64,000 bases of DNA from assembly GCA_964579795.1 (NCBI GenBank), contig CAZOHM010000007.1:1-64000 (forward strand), in the 5' to 3' direction. A model generated the notes under the pieces. That model did not search any database, was not told the origin of the DNA, and saw only the letters and a program-made list of their open reading frames with translations. Shown piece by piece: positions 34,434-43,072 of the stretch (the first letter of the stretch is position 1; every line of letters begins with the position of its first letter). This stretch comes from JAEYFP01 sp964579795. Lineage in GTDB: Bacteria > Bacillota > Clostridia > Lachnospirales > Lachnospiraceae. The position numbers were made by a program, and so were the translations under genes.

Positions 34434-35666
34434 TTATTTTCTCTGGTATCTGGAAAATACAGATTCAATAATTCCAAGTAATGAGCTCTGTGATACCGGT
34501 TTTGGCAACAGACCCATCACACCTGCCTGCTGACATTGTTTTGCGAGCTCTGTTGTATCACCCTCTGCCAAAAATACCGTTGGAACATTCTTTCCATTTG
34601 GATGCCAGCGAACACTCGATAAAATCTTAAATCCATCTAGTACCGGCATATTGTAACTAACCAGCAGAATATCCGCATGAGATTTCACAAAATAATCGAT
34701 GGCACGCATTCCTGATTCCAATAAAACAACCTGATACTGATTGCCAAGAAACAGTTCACATGACTTTAATGTATTGACATCTGCATCTACAATTACAACT
34801 GTCTTTTTTTCTGAAGCAGGTCGCTGCATTTGTGGCATTGGTATCTGTGACATCTGCTGTTGTGGTATCTGCTGTGCCTGCATTTGTGGCATAGGTATTT
34901 GAGACATTTGTGGTTGCATTTGTTGTGGCATTGTCTGTCCAAAAGACATTACACCCATGTTCATGCTTCCAATTCCATTGTTTACTCCCGGCGCAGAAAA
35001 TACCGGTGTATTCATGCTTGCCTCTCTGGCTTTCATTTCTTCCTTCATACGCAACGCAGAAAAAACAAGCTCCTTAATTTCCTCCGTGCGCTGTTGTCCA
35101 CGTGCAAGTGCCTGTTCCAAATGCTGACGCTGCTCTTCTTCTGTGAGAATAATACTTCTTTTTATTGTATTTTCATCCTCACCGACAGGCTTAAGCAGTA
35201 AACCTGAAACCTTATCTATGCTCTTTTCTTCTGAATAAAGCAGCGGCTGATCATCTATATCGAGTCCAAATTCTATTCTTTCAAACGTTTTCATCATTGT
35301 GGAGTATACTTTTTTAGAATCAAGCTCTCCTTCATAAAACACAGCATCTTCAATCTCCAGAAAGCTTAGAGCACGCTCCGAAAAAATATCTGACACAAAC
35401 AAAATGACAGGAATCCTGTCAAGTTCCAGATTCTTCTCCTCATTTTTCATCCAGTCAAACATATACAGACCATGACCCTTTACATCATCTGCATTCATAA
35501 GAACCATATCTGTTACTCTGCCTGATGGCTCCGGACGAATCAGTTTTTTGGCACTGTCTCCGTATGTAGTACAATAAGTATCTGCATACTGCGGCATGTA
35601 CTCCTTGATTTGATTTCTCCTTGCTTCATTGTCATCCACGATTACAATTTTCATTTTGTCGCTCAT
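34434..35666 (-). CDS. Two-receiver protein with Met/Gln/Pro-rich linker
   Basis: Protein of 410 residues. An N-terminal receiver (5-120) keeps IVIVDDNEARRNQI but has NADD where the phosphoacceptor should be and is probably altered. A coiled segment (about 175-215) and a low-complexity linker (about 240-280) with MSQIPMPQMQ twice follow, then a complete receiver (about 290-405: VVIVDADVNTLKSC, ILLVSYNMPVLDGF, GLLPKPVS); here Ser stands in the usual Asp place of LLVSYNMP. So neither receiver has a textbook phosphorylation site. AAGGAGACAGT precedes ATG 35666, which overlaps the kinase stop by four bases. Confidence 0.8.
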   Translation of the reverse strand: MSDKMKIVIVDDNEARRNQIKEYMPQYADTYCTTYGDSAKKLIRPEPSGRVTDMVLMNADDVKGHGLYMFDWMKNEEKNLELDRIPVILFVSDIFSERALSFLEIEDAVFYEGELDSKKVYSTMMKTFERIEFGLDIDDQPLLYSEEKSIDKVSGLLLKPVGEDENTIKRSIILTEEEQRQHLEQALARGQQRTEEIKELVFSALRMKEEMKAREASMNTPVFSAPGVNNGIGSMNMGVMSFGQTMPQQMQPQMSQIPMPQMQAQQIPQQQMSQIPMPQMQRPASEKKTVVIVDADVNTLKSCELFLGNQYQVVLLESGMRAIDYFVKSHADILLVSYNMPVLDGFKILSSVRWHPNGKNVPTVFLAEGDTTELAKQCQQAGVMGLLPKPVSQSSLLGIIESVFSRYQRK

Positions 35667-37699
35667 ACTGTCTCCTTGTCTACATCATCCAGAAGCTGTT
35701 TGTCTTCCAGAACCACCTTGATGTTTGCAATCAATTTGCGGTATGTTTCCAGTAATGCTTTGTAATTTGCGAGAATAAATGCGATTTGACCGTTTTTCCC
35801 AGCCATTTCATGAATCTTAGCCATTGTGAAAAGCTTATGCGCTCCGATATTGGCAGCAACACTTTTCAAGGCATGTACACTAATTGTATAATCTGTATAA
35901 TTTTCTACCTCAATATACTGCTCAAGCTCTTTGCACTTATCTTCTCCGTACTCATAGACTACTTTTAATATTTCCAGATAATCGTCCACACTATTATCAC
36001 ATTTAAGAAGTCCGGTAAAAATATCAATTCCTTCTATTTCAAAATCAACAGTCACATCTACATCTGCTTTTGTTTCAATTCCCTTTACAATCAAGTATTC
36101 AGGCAAATAAGATAACAGCATCTGCTCCAGTCTTTGTACTTCAATCGGTTTTGACAGATAATCTATAAAACCCTGTTTGACGAATGTATCCTTGATTCCT
36201 CGGATTGCATTTGCAGATACAGCAATCACCTTAATATTTCTTTTTTTCTCATCCTCCAGCGCATGAATTTGTTTCGTTGTCTCTATACCATCCATCTGAG
36301 GCATCATATGATCCATAAAAATCAAATCATAATCATTATTCTTAACAAGCTCTAATGCAGCATATCCACTTTCTGCACTGTCTGCCTCAATTTGATAATG
36401 GTGTAAAAGTCCTTTCAAAATACGTAAATTAATCGCATTGTCATCCACAACAAGGATACGGGAGCCAGGCGCATAAAAAATCTTTTTCTGTTTTTTATCT
36501 TCTGTTGTCTGCTTAACAACATAGGTAGACAGCTTTTGATGGCTTAATACCTTCTGATAAATCTGAATGGTAAATGTCGTCCCCATTCCATATGTGCTCT
36601 CCACTCTGATATTTCCTCCCATCAGATGCACAAGCTGATTGGAAATGGAAAGTCCCAGACCAGTCCCCTCTATTCCACGGTTCACTCTGGAATCTACCTG
36701 TTTGAATTTATCAAATATAGAATCTAAATCCTCTTTGCGAATACCAATTCCTGTATCATGAACTTTAAAAATCAACATGACCATGTCTTCATCAACCGGC
36801 ACACCGTCAATCTCTGTGACCGGTACATAGTCAGCTGAAAATTCCACAAAACCTTCTCTTGTGAATTTCACAGCATTATTAATTACATTAATTAACACCT
36901 GTCTGATTCTGACTATGTCGCCATACAGCTGTCCTGGTATTTCAGGATTGATGTTTGTTCGAAACTCAAGAGCCTTATTCTGTATGGGGATAGAAATAAT
37001 GCTTTCCACGTCAGAAAACAGATAATGTAAATAGTAAGCAACCGGAATCAGCTCCAGATTGCCGGACTCCATCTTTGAAATATCAAGCAGGTCATTAATA
37101 ATTGCAAGAAGATTGTTTGATGCACGTTTGATGTCTCCTGCATACTCATTAACCTCGGCTTGGCTCTCAGTCTGTAAAATCAATTCAGAGAAACCAAGAA
37201 TTGCATTCATTGGCGTCCTTATTTCATGAGAAATATTAGCAATAAAGGTATTCTTTGTTTCATTGGCATCTACTGCAGTATGTAGAGAATGTGCCATATC
37301 ATTAATTGATTCAGATAATAGAGCAAGCTCATCCTTTGATTTGATTACAAGCTCAACGTTCCGCTCTCCTTTTGCAATCTGCCTGGTTGCTGTTACCACA
37401 TCATAAATTGGTTTTAAGGACTCATCGATACGTTTACGTATAAAATGACAGGTCAGTGCTGTAGAAATAATCCAAAGGAAAAAAACCGTCACAAAAAGCA
37501 GCAGCTTTGAGCCATCAACAGCCAGAACAATCTCGCCTGTGTTTGCATAGTGTTCAAGGATTCTTATTGCGTCTGTTGAACGTAAAAAGAAAAACACTGC
37601 CGCACAGTAGCTAAAGATAAAAACCATCGAAAGACTGATATATACAGCAATTTTAAAAGAAATCTTAGATCCAAGCTTTGTCCTGTCATACAATTTCAT
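35663..37699 (-). CDS. Hybrid sensor histidine kinase with receiver and HPt domains
   Basis: Membrane kinase of 678 residues, first gene of its operon. Two membrane helices (about 14-39 and 65-86) enclose a very short extracellular loop, then HAMP (88-140), HisKA with His158 in NISHEIRTPMN, HATPase (LINVINNAVKFTREG, KVHDTGIGI, GTGLGLSIS), a receiver (RILVVDDNAINLRIL, LIFMDHMMPQMDG, YLSKPIE) and a C-terminal HPt domain with HALKSVAANIG. The complete internal His-Asp-His chain can pass phosphate to a separate receiver, presumably one of the two proteins encoded next. The small outside loop suggests sensing in or near the membrane. GGAGG lies before ATG 37699. Confidence 0.93.
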   Translation of the reverse strand: MKLYDRTKLGSKISFKIAVYISLSMVFIFSYCAAVFFFLRSTDAIRILEHYANTGEIVLAVDGSKLLLFVTVFFLWIISTALTCHFIRKRIDESLKPIYDVVTATRQIAKGERNVELVIKSKDELALLSESINDMAHSLHTAVDANETKNTFIANISHEIRTPMNAILGFSELILQTESQAEVNEYAGDIKRASNNLLAIINDLLDISKMESGNLELIPVAYYLHYLFSDVESIISIPIQNKALEFRTNINPEIPGQLYGDIVRIRQVLINVINNAVKFTREGFVEFSADYVPVTEIDGVPVDEDMVMLIFKVHDTGIGIRKEDLDSIFDKFKQVDSRVNRGIEGTGLGLSISNQLVHLMGGNIRVESTYGMGTTFTIQIYQKVLSHQKLSTYVVKQTTEDKKQKKIFYAPGSRILVVDDNAINLRILKGLLHHYQIEADSAESGYAALELVKNNDYDLIFMDHMMPQMDGIETTKQIHALEDEKKRNIKVIAVSANAIRGIKDTFVKQGFIDYLSKPIEVQRLEQMLLSYLPEYLIVKGIETKADVDVTVDFEIEGIDIFTGLLKCDNSVDDYLEILKVVYEYGEDKCKELEQYIEVENYTDYTISVHALKSVAANIGAHKLFTMAKIHEMAGKNGQIAFILANYKALLETYRKLIANIKVVLEDKQLLDDVDKETV

Positions 37700-37761
37700 A
37701 ATATCCGTTTCCTCCAGATACTCTTATTCATATTCTACCCCAATATCCTGCACACTTCAAC

Positions 37762-37796
37762 AAAAAAAGGAAACAGAAATTACTTTTCTGCTTCCT
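37762..37796 (-). terminator. Terminator between bactofilin gene and kinase operon
   Basis: On the minus strand GGAAGCAGAAA pairs with TTTCTGTTTCC (one mismatch) around a short loop, followed by seven T. Separates bactofilin transcription from the kinase operon. Confidence 0.83.
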
Positions 37797-37832
37797 TAGT
37801 ATAGTTATAATGCTGTAACTAAAATTTGCATA

Positions 37833-38666
37833 CTAACGTCTTCGACGTTTTCTGTCATTTGTTATATTTCGATTTCTCTTTACATCTACATCCAGAAAAT
37901 CCATATCGGAATCTTCCTCTGCTTCAGCCAGCATTGTTTCGATTTCCTCCGATTCCAGTTTGTCAGGTTCTGCCTGTTCCTCTTCAAACATCATCTGCGG
38001 CATGTTATCCTGCTCGCTTATCTCTTCAACGACTCCATCCTCTTCCCGTACTACCTGCAGTGTTTTTCCGGCTGATACTGTCTTTTTGGAAACTGTCTTT
38101 TTTTCAGAAGTCACCTTTTTGCCGGAAGCTTTCTTTATTTCAGAATAGTCGGCATGAAATTCGATATTCTCAGCTGCCGTTTCGATGTCTTCTTTTTTAT
38201 CGGGTTTCATAGTTTTCCCAAAATCCTCTGCTTCCTTTTCCCGCATGTTTTCCTGTGCTTTGACATTTTCCTGCTGTTTCACCTTCTCTGCCTGCTTGTC
38301 ACGATTCATATAGCAGTTTCCCTGGAATATGGACTCTTCGTCAATCAAAAGCTTCTTTGTTGTTATATCACCATAAATCTCACCCGAAGGCTCCACATCG
38401 ACTTTCTCACGTATCTGCATATTGCCTTCCACAACACCAGCAACAATGATATTTTCTGCCATTACATTTCCGCGGATTTTTCCATTTTTCGTCAGAATAA
38501 CAACTCCCTCAGCAGACACTCCGCCAATTAACGTCCCATCAATGCGAACTGAGGACTTCGTAATGATTGTTCCCTCTACAACTGTATCACTTCCGACAAT
38601 TGTTGTAATTGCGCAGTTGGCAAGATTGATTTTCTCTTCTTTTTCACGTTCTTTTCCAAATAACAT
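37833..38666 (-). CDS. Bactofilin family polymer-forming cytoskeletal protein
   Basis: Protein of 277 residues. The bactofilin beta-helix lies at about 17-125: TIVGSDTVVEGTIITKSSVR, IDGTLIGGVSAEGVVIL, KIRGNVMAENIIVAGVVEGN, EIYGDITTKKLLIDEESIFQ. Bactofilins polymerise without nucleotide at the inner face of the membrane and often position cell-wall enzymes or pilus motors. The second half (130-277) is a charged Lys/Glu-rich tail ending in the Arg-rich NDRKRRRR. Follows the LytM-like gene by 21 bases. A bactofilin next to a LytM protein matches pairs that shape cells in other bacteria. Confidence 0.9.
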   Translation of the reverse strand: MLFGKEREKEEKINLANCAITTIVGSDTVVEGTIITKSSVRIDGTLIGGVSAEGVVILTKNGKIRGNVMAENIIVAGVVEGNMQIREKVDVEPSGEIYGDITTKKLLIDEESIFQGNCYMNRDKQAEKVKQQENVKAQENMREKEAEDFGKTMKPDKKEDIETAAENIEFHADYSEIKKASGKKVTSEKKTVSKKTVSAGKTLQVVREEDGVVEEISEQDNMPQMMFEEEQAEPDKLESEEIETMLAEAEEDSDMDFLDVDVKRNRNITNDRKRRRR

Positions 38667-38687
38667 TTCTTCTTCCTTTCTCAGTAA

Positions 38688-39470
38688 CTATCCCGCAATT
38701 TCCATAATATCCAGTGGAGCAATCGGAGCTCCATCTTTTTGTATTTCATATGCCAGCAGTTCATCATCAGCTGACATCATACCAATTACATCATTCTTTC
38801 GAACGGTATCTCCTGCCTTTACTCTGATTGTCGCAGTCGTTCTATAAATTGTAACATATCCGTTTTCATGGTCAATTTCTACAACATTTCCGTATACCGG
38901 ATCTGCCGTAACTGTAGAAACAGTTCCTGCGCCCGCTGAAACTACTGCAGTACCTGCCATTGCCGTGAAAACAACCCTGTTCTCATTCGTTTCTCCTTCA
39001 ACAGCATTTGGATCCTGTATCAAAACAGCTGTGCCATCAAGAGGAAGACCGGTTGGCATTGCCTCTGCCTGCGCAGATTCTTCAGCCTGCTTTTCTTCAT
39101 TCTGTTTCGTCTCAATCACACCGCTAAGTGACTCAATCTGCGCCTGTAACTCAGATGTCTCCTGTACAAGTTCTTCATTCTTTTCCTTCAGCTCTGTAAT
39201 CTGTGCGTTCAAGCCACTGTCTCCATGAACAAGACGGTAATTTTTCATTGCTGCCGAAATAAGCAGGCAAATCACAACTATCACAACAGCTGCAGCGCTG
39301 ACAGCAATTCTCGCAATTGTATCAAATGTAATATCAAACGATCTCGTCTGGTCAGTCGAATCAGGTATCAGCATAACTGTAAAACGTGTTGCATGCTTAT
39401 CGGCTTTGTTTCGACTTCGATCTTCCGTAATGTAATCCACCGATTCCTTGTTTTTCTCCTGGTTACTCAT
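38688..39470 (-). CDS. LytM/M23-like protein with lost catalytic residues
   Basis: Single-pass protein of 260 residues. Cytoplasmic N-terminus (1-50), membrane helix (about 51-73: IAVSAAAVVIVVICLLISAA), a coiled coil (about 85-125: ITELKEKNEELVQETSELQA) and a C-terminal LytM fold (about 165-258: VSAGAGTVSTVTADPVYGNV, EIDHENGYVTIYRTTATIRV, AGDTVRKNDVIGMM). The zinc ligands are missing: no HxxxD motif, and LLAYEI stands where HLHFE should be, so it cannot be a peptidase. Such dead LytM proteins activate amidases or act as scaffolds. Encoded directly before bactofilin. Confidence 0.82.
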   Translation of the reverse strand: MSNQEKNKESVDYITEDRSRNKADKHATRFTVMLIPDSTDQTRSFDITFDTIARIAVSAAAVVIVVICLLISAAMKNYRLVHGDSGLNAQITELKEKNEELVQETSELQAQIESLSGVIETKQNEEKQAEESAQAEAMPTGLPLDGTAVLIQDPNAVEGETNENRVVFTAMAGTAVVSAGAGTVSTVTADPVYGNVVEIDHENGYVTIYRTTATIRVKAGDTVRKNDVIGMMSADDELLAYEIQKDGAPIAPLDIMEIAG

Positions 39471-39506
39471 TTTACTCTCCCGTATTTGTACAAACCATCT
39501 GTGTTT

Positions 39507-40571
39507 CTATACTTCCAGTTTCATATCACCGTCTTTGATAAGACCCTTCTTTCTCATCAATTCAGATACGAAAAATGCAATCACACCAGGAAGGATAACA
39601 TGCATAACAAGAATCTTTACAATAACAATGACAGGTGTTTCACTTTGTGTCATAACCTCATAAGTCATCAGCTGTCCTACAAGACCTGACGTGCCCATTC
39701 CTGATCCTGTCGCATTATTTGTCATGCCAAACACAAGTGTTGCAACCGGTCCCAATATAGCACTTGAAATAATTGCAGGAAGCCAAATAATCGGTTTCTT
39801 TATAATATTAGGAACCTGCAGCATACTCGTACCTACACCCTGGGCAAAAAAACCTCCCCAGCCATTTTCTCTAAAGCTTGCAACTGCAAATCCAATCATA
39901 TTTGCGCAGCATCCCACAGTTGCAGCACCGGCAGCGAGTCCGGATAAATTCAAAATCAAGCCAAGAGCCGCCGAACTGATTGGCAGTGTTAATACCATTC
40001 CCATAATCACAGAAACAAGAATGCCCATCAAAAGTGGCTGTCTTTCTGTACTCCAATTAACAATATTACCGAGCCATGTCATAAATCCAGCAATAGGCGG
40101 TCCAAATAAAATACCTACCACCGATCCTGTCAGAACTGTCACACTCGGCGTAACAAGAATGTCGAGCTTTGTTTTTCCTGTAACAAGACGTCCGACAGAA
40201 ATGCCGACAAGTGCGGCAATAAATGCTCCCAGTGGTTCACCTGGGCCTGCATAATGAATAACACCATCCACGAACACTGTTCCTGCTATGATTTTGCTTG
40301 CAAATGCACCAACCATACCACATACAGCAGCAGAAAATGTTACTAGCGGTGATTCCTTGAATTTATACGCTACACCGCATCCGATACCTGCTCCTGTCAC
40401 ACTCGATGCAACCTGTCCGAACACAACAAGATAAAATCCTAATACACCCGGAATATACGATCCAATCTGTTTAATAATTGTTCCAATAATCAATGTGGCA
40501 AATAATCCAAGAGCCATGCCACCCAATCCTTCTATAAATATATAATTTAATACTTTTTTCGCTTTTTCCAA
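39507..40571 (-). CDS. PTS_EIIC_2 family membrane protein (PTS sugar transporter subunit IIC)
   Basis: Hydrophobic protein of 354 residues with about ten segments: EGLGGMALGLFATLIIGTII, the glycine-rich GVAYKFKESPLVTFSAAVCG, LGAFIAALVGISVGRLVTGK, TERQPLLMGILVSVIMGMVL and FGMTNNATGSGMGTSGLVGQ. This is the PTS_EIIC_2 family of Firmicutes, which lacks the partner IIA and IIB genes in its neighbourhood, as here, so transport by phosphorylation is doubtful. Starts at TTG 40571 after AGGAGG. Substrate unknown. Confidence 0.82.
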   Translation of the reverse strand: MEKAKKVLNYIFIEGLGGMALGLFATLIIGTIIKQIGSYIPGVLGFYLVVFGQVASSVTGAGIGCGVAYKFKESPLVTFSAAVCGMVGAFASKIIAGTVFVDGVIHYAGPGEPLGAFIAALVGISVGRLVTGKTKLDILVTPSVTVLTGSVVGILFGPPIAGFMTWLGNIVNWSTERQPLLMGILVSVIMGMVLTLPISSAALGLILNLSGLAAGAATVGCCANMIGFAVASFRENGWGGFFAQGVGTSMLQVPNIIKKPIIWLPAIISSAILGPVATLVFGMTNNATGSGMGTSGLVGQLMTYEVMTQSETPVIVIVKILVMHVILPGVIAFFVSELMRKKGLIKDGDMKLEV

Positions 40572-40688
40572 AACAAACCTCCTTAATAAAGCATACCCTG
40601 CAAAATGAAATTTTACATGATTCTTGCAAGAAATGCAACCAGCTAATTTGTTCTTATTTGTGATATGATATCTTTTTTTATATTTTTA

Positions 40689-40717
40689 TTTACTTTTTTC
40701 AACAGGTATGCTATTAT
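40689..40717 (+). promoter_or_regulatory. Putative promoter of the cold shock gene
   Basis: TTTACT (40689-40694), 17 bases, and extended -10 TGCTATTAT (TATTAT 40712-40717). It predicts an untranslated leader of about 48 bases, much shorter than the cspA leader of E. coli. Confidence 0.55.
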
Positions 40718-40771
40718 TGCAAGTGATATGGATGGTCATATCGATATTAAATTATTTCGGAGGTATCTACA

Positions 40772-40969
40772 ATGAAAGGTACAGTAAAGTGGTTTAACAA
40801 CCAAAAGGGTTACGGATTCATCTCTGATGAAGCTGGCAATGACGTATTCGTACACTATTCAGGACTTAACATGGACGGCTTCAAGTCATTAGAAGAAGGC
40901 GCTGCAGTAGAGTTCGACGTAGTTAACGGAGAAAAAGGACCTCAGGCTACAAACGTAACAAAATTATAA
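40772..40969 (+). CDS. Cold shock protein, CspA family
   Basis: Single OB-fold protein of 65 residues that binds RNA and single-stranded DNA. RNP1 is KGYGFISDE and RNP2 VFVHYS, both intact; the start MKGTVKWFNNQKG is standard. GGAGGTATCTACA precedes ATG 40772. Monocistronic, with its own promoter and a terminator about 100 bases after the stop. Confidence 0.97.
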   Translation: MKGTVKWFNNQKGYGFISDEAGNDVFVHYSGLNMDGFKSLEEGAAVEFDVVNGEKGPQATNVTKL

Positions 40970-41072
40970 TCTAACAGTTTTACATGTGCCTTTTCTACTA
41001 TATATACTTAGTATTCATGTTAGGGATTATGTTAGGGAAATAAGCAATAGTATTAACAACAGATTACAAGCA

Positions 41073-41104
41073 AAAAGGACTAATTCATTTTAGTCCTTTT
41101 CTTG
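41073..41104 (+). terminator. Terminator of the cold shock gene
   Basis: Ten-pair stem AAAAGGACTA (41073-41082) with TAGTCCTTTT (41091-41100), eight-base loop, then TTTTCTTG. It also faces the converging amidohydrolase gene. Confidence 0.82.
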
Positions 41105-41120
41105 TGTTTATAAATAATAA

Positions 41121-41927
41121 TTACAACTGCAGTAATCTACATGGATTCTCTTCTGTAATTTTGTGAATAAGCTCATCCGGCAATGACATGCTTTTCAAAA
41201 GTCCCAATCCTGTACCCTGATTTTCCCATGGACTGTCTGTTCCAAACAGAATACGATCTGGGGAATGAAGCAGCAGCATCTCTCGAAGTGCCTCCAGCCC
41301 ATAATAATGATAACTCATGCTTGTATCGAGATAAATATCACGTCCCGCAATATACTCCTTTGCAGCCTCAAGATTCATCAAACCGCCAAAATGAGAAGCA
41401 ATGAGCACTCCTCCATGCAAAAGGTCGAGTCCTCTTGCAATTCGATCCGGTGTACAGTAATGCACTTCTTTGGAAACCGGATCATTTCCTGCATGAATCA
41501 TCACAATCAAATCATTCATAAATGCTTCCTGCATCACAGAAATAGAACGTTCATCATCAAAATAAATATTTGTATAATCATGATGAAGCTTAATACCTCT
41601 AATTCCTGCACGTTTAAGGCGTTTCAGTTCTTCTTTATAGTCTTTATAGTCGCAATGCATGGCACCAAAAGAAAGCAATCCGCCGCCCTCCTCCAGTGCC
41701 TTTGCATTGGCTTCAATCGCATGTCGATTAATTTCTTCTACCTGCTGGGGCTTTGTTGCAACCGGAAGCATGACTGAATATGTGATTCCATACTGCTGCA
41801 TAGATCTTCTTAAATCCGTTTCTGTTCCATTCAGATGCGGTGTAGTCCCACTGATGTCAGCAAGCTTCCTTAGTGCACTCCCTGCAATTTTCTCCGGAAA
41901 TACATGTGTATGAAAATCTACAATCAT
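41121..41927 (-). CDS. Amidohydrolase family protein (metal-dependent TIM barrel)
   Basis: Protein of 268 residues of the amidohydrolase-2 family. Metal ligands: DFHTHVF at the N-terminus, IKLHHDYTN in the middle, MIHAGND, ASHFGG and the closing ILFGTDSPWENQG with the catalytic Asp. Family members hydrolyse or decarboxylate small ring compounds; substrate unknown. Its ATG overlaps the stop of the HD-GYP gene by four bases, so translation is coupled. Last gene of the fbp-hisA-HD-GYP unit. Confidence 0.87.
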   Translation of the reverse strand: MIVDFHTHVFPEKIAGSALRKLADISGTTPHLNGTETDLRRSMQQYGITYSVMLPVATKPQQVEEINRHAIEANAKALEEGGGLLSFGAMHCDYKDYKEELKRLKRAGIRGIKLHHDYTNIYFDDERSISVMQEAFMNDLIVMIHAGNDPVSKEVHYCTPDRIARGLDLLHGGVLIASHFGGLMNLEAAKEYIAGRDIYLDTSMSYHYYGLEALREMLLLHSPDRILFGTDSPWENQGTGLGLLKSMSLPDELIHKITEENPCRLLQL

Positions 41928-43072
41928 GCCTGTGGAACCCCCTTCGGCGGCATTGTACTCATCTGCTGCTGACTCACCTGATGGCTTTGCTGCTGCTGTG
42001 TTACCATTGCAATCTGTCTGGATGCTTCATATAAATCCATATGGACTCTCTGAAAAGCAGCAACAACCTGAGGATCAAACTGTACTCCGGCACCCTGCGT
42101 AATAATATTGTATGCCTGCTCATGTGTGAGAGATTTTCTATAGGAACGTTCTGACACAAGAGCATCATATACATCTGCAACAGAAAGAATCCTTGCAAGT
42201 ATTGGAATATTGGGCCCTGCCAGCTGATCCGGATATCCATTTCCGTCATACCGTTCATGATGATATCTTGCCATCTGGTATGTATAATTCAGAAACTTGC
42301 TGTTCGGTAAAAGATACGAGTATTTCTGAATAGCGTTGGCAGCAAATACTGTATGATTCTTCATCAGCATAAATTCTTCGTCAGAATACTTTCCTTCTTT
42401 CTGTAAAACGTAATCCGGAACACCAATCTTTCCCATATCATGCAGCTGGGAAGAAAGAAGGATCAGTTCAAAATCCTCAGAAGCAATTCCGTAATTCACG
42501 CCTGACATCAGCATTTCCTTTAGAAGAATTCCCATATATCTCGATACACATATACAGTGCATGCCTGTATAGCCATCCTTCTCAGCTATCAAATCGGTAA
42601 TGATTCCGATAATAAAGTATTCCAGACGTAGTGCATTCTGTGCCTGATAGCTGGCTGTCTGCTGCAGTTGACTGTTATAGTTGTTCATTGTTTTCTTATA
42701 TTCAAGCAAATCCATTTGCAGCTCTACTCTCTTTCGAAGAAGCTCTGCTACAACAGGCTTTCTGATAAAATCAACTGCACCAAGTCTGTATGCCTCAAGC
42801 TCCGTACTGTTATCCTTGTCTCCAGACAAAAACAGTACTGGAATATTTTTCGCTTTTTCACTTGTCTTTAAACGCATAATCATCTCGAATCCATTAATAC
42901 CCGGCATAGCAATATCAAGTAAAATCAGATCAGGCATAATGGTTGCCTTTGCAAGTCTTGCAAGTGCCTGCTTACTGTTGTTCATCGGTATGATCTGATA
43001 GCTTTTCTCAAGTGATTTTTGTGCGATTACAAGCTCTGTCTCATTATCATCTACAATCATGATTGTATACAT
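41924..43072 (-). CDS. Response regulator with HD-GYP phosphodiesterase domain
   Basis: Protein of 382 residues. Receiver at 1-120 (IMIVDDNETELVIA, PDLILLDIAMPGINGFEMI with the phosphoacceptor, FIRKPVV), linker, then HD-GYP (about 155-350: SQLHDMGKIGVPDYVLQKEG, ARYHHERYDGNGYPDQLAG), with all metal and GYP residues present, so c-di-GMP hydrolysis is expected. The C-terminus (about 355-382) is Gln/Met-rich (TQQQQSHQVSQQQMSTMPP), like the linker of the tandem-receiver protein at 34.4 kb. AGGAGG precedes ATG 43072, which lies inside the end of hisA (16-base overlap). Counterpart to the diguanylate cyclase at 19.7 kb. Confidence 0.92.
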   Translation of the reverse strand: MYTIMIVDDNETELVIAQKSLEKSYQIIPMNNSKQALARLAKATIMPDLILLDIAMPGINGFEMIMRLKTSEKAKNIPVLFLSGDKDNSTELEAYRLGAVDFIRKPVVAELLRKRVELQMDLLEYKKTMNNYNSQLQQTASYQAQNALRLEYFIIGIITDLIAEKDGYTGMHCICVSRYMGILLKEMLMSGVNYGIASEDFELILLSSQLHDMGKIGVPDYVLQKEGKYSDEEFMLMKNHTVFAANAIQKYSYLLPNSKFLNYTYQMARYHHERYDGNGYPDQLAGPNIPILARILSVADVYDALVSERSYRKSLTHEQAYNIITQGAGVQFDPQVVAAFQRVHMDLYEASRQIAMVTQQQQSHQVSQQQMSTMPPKGVPQA

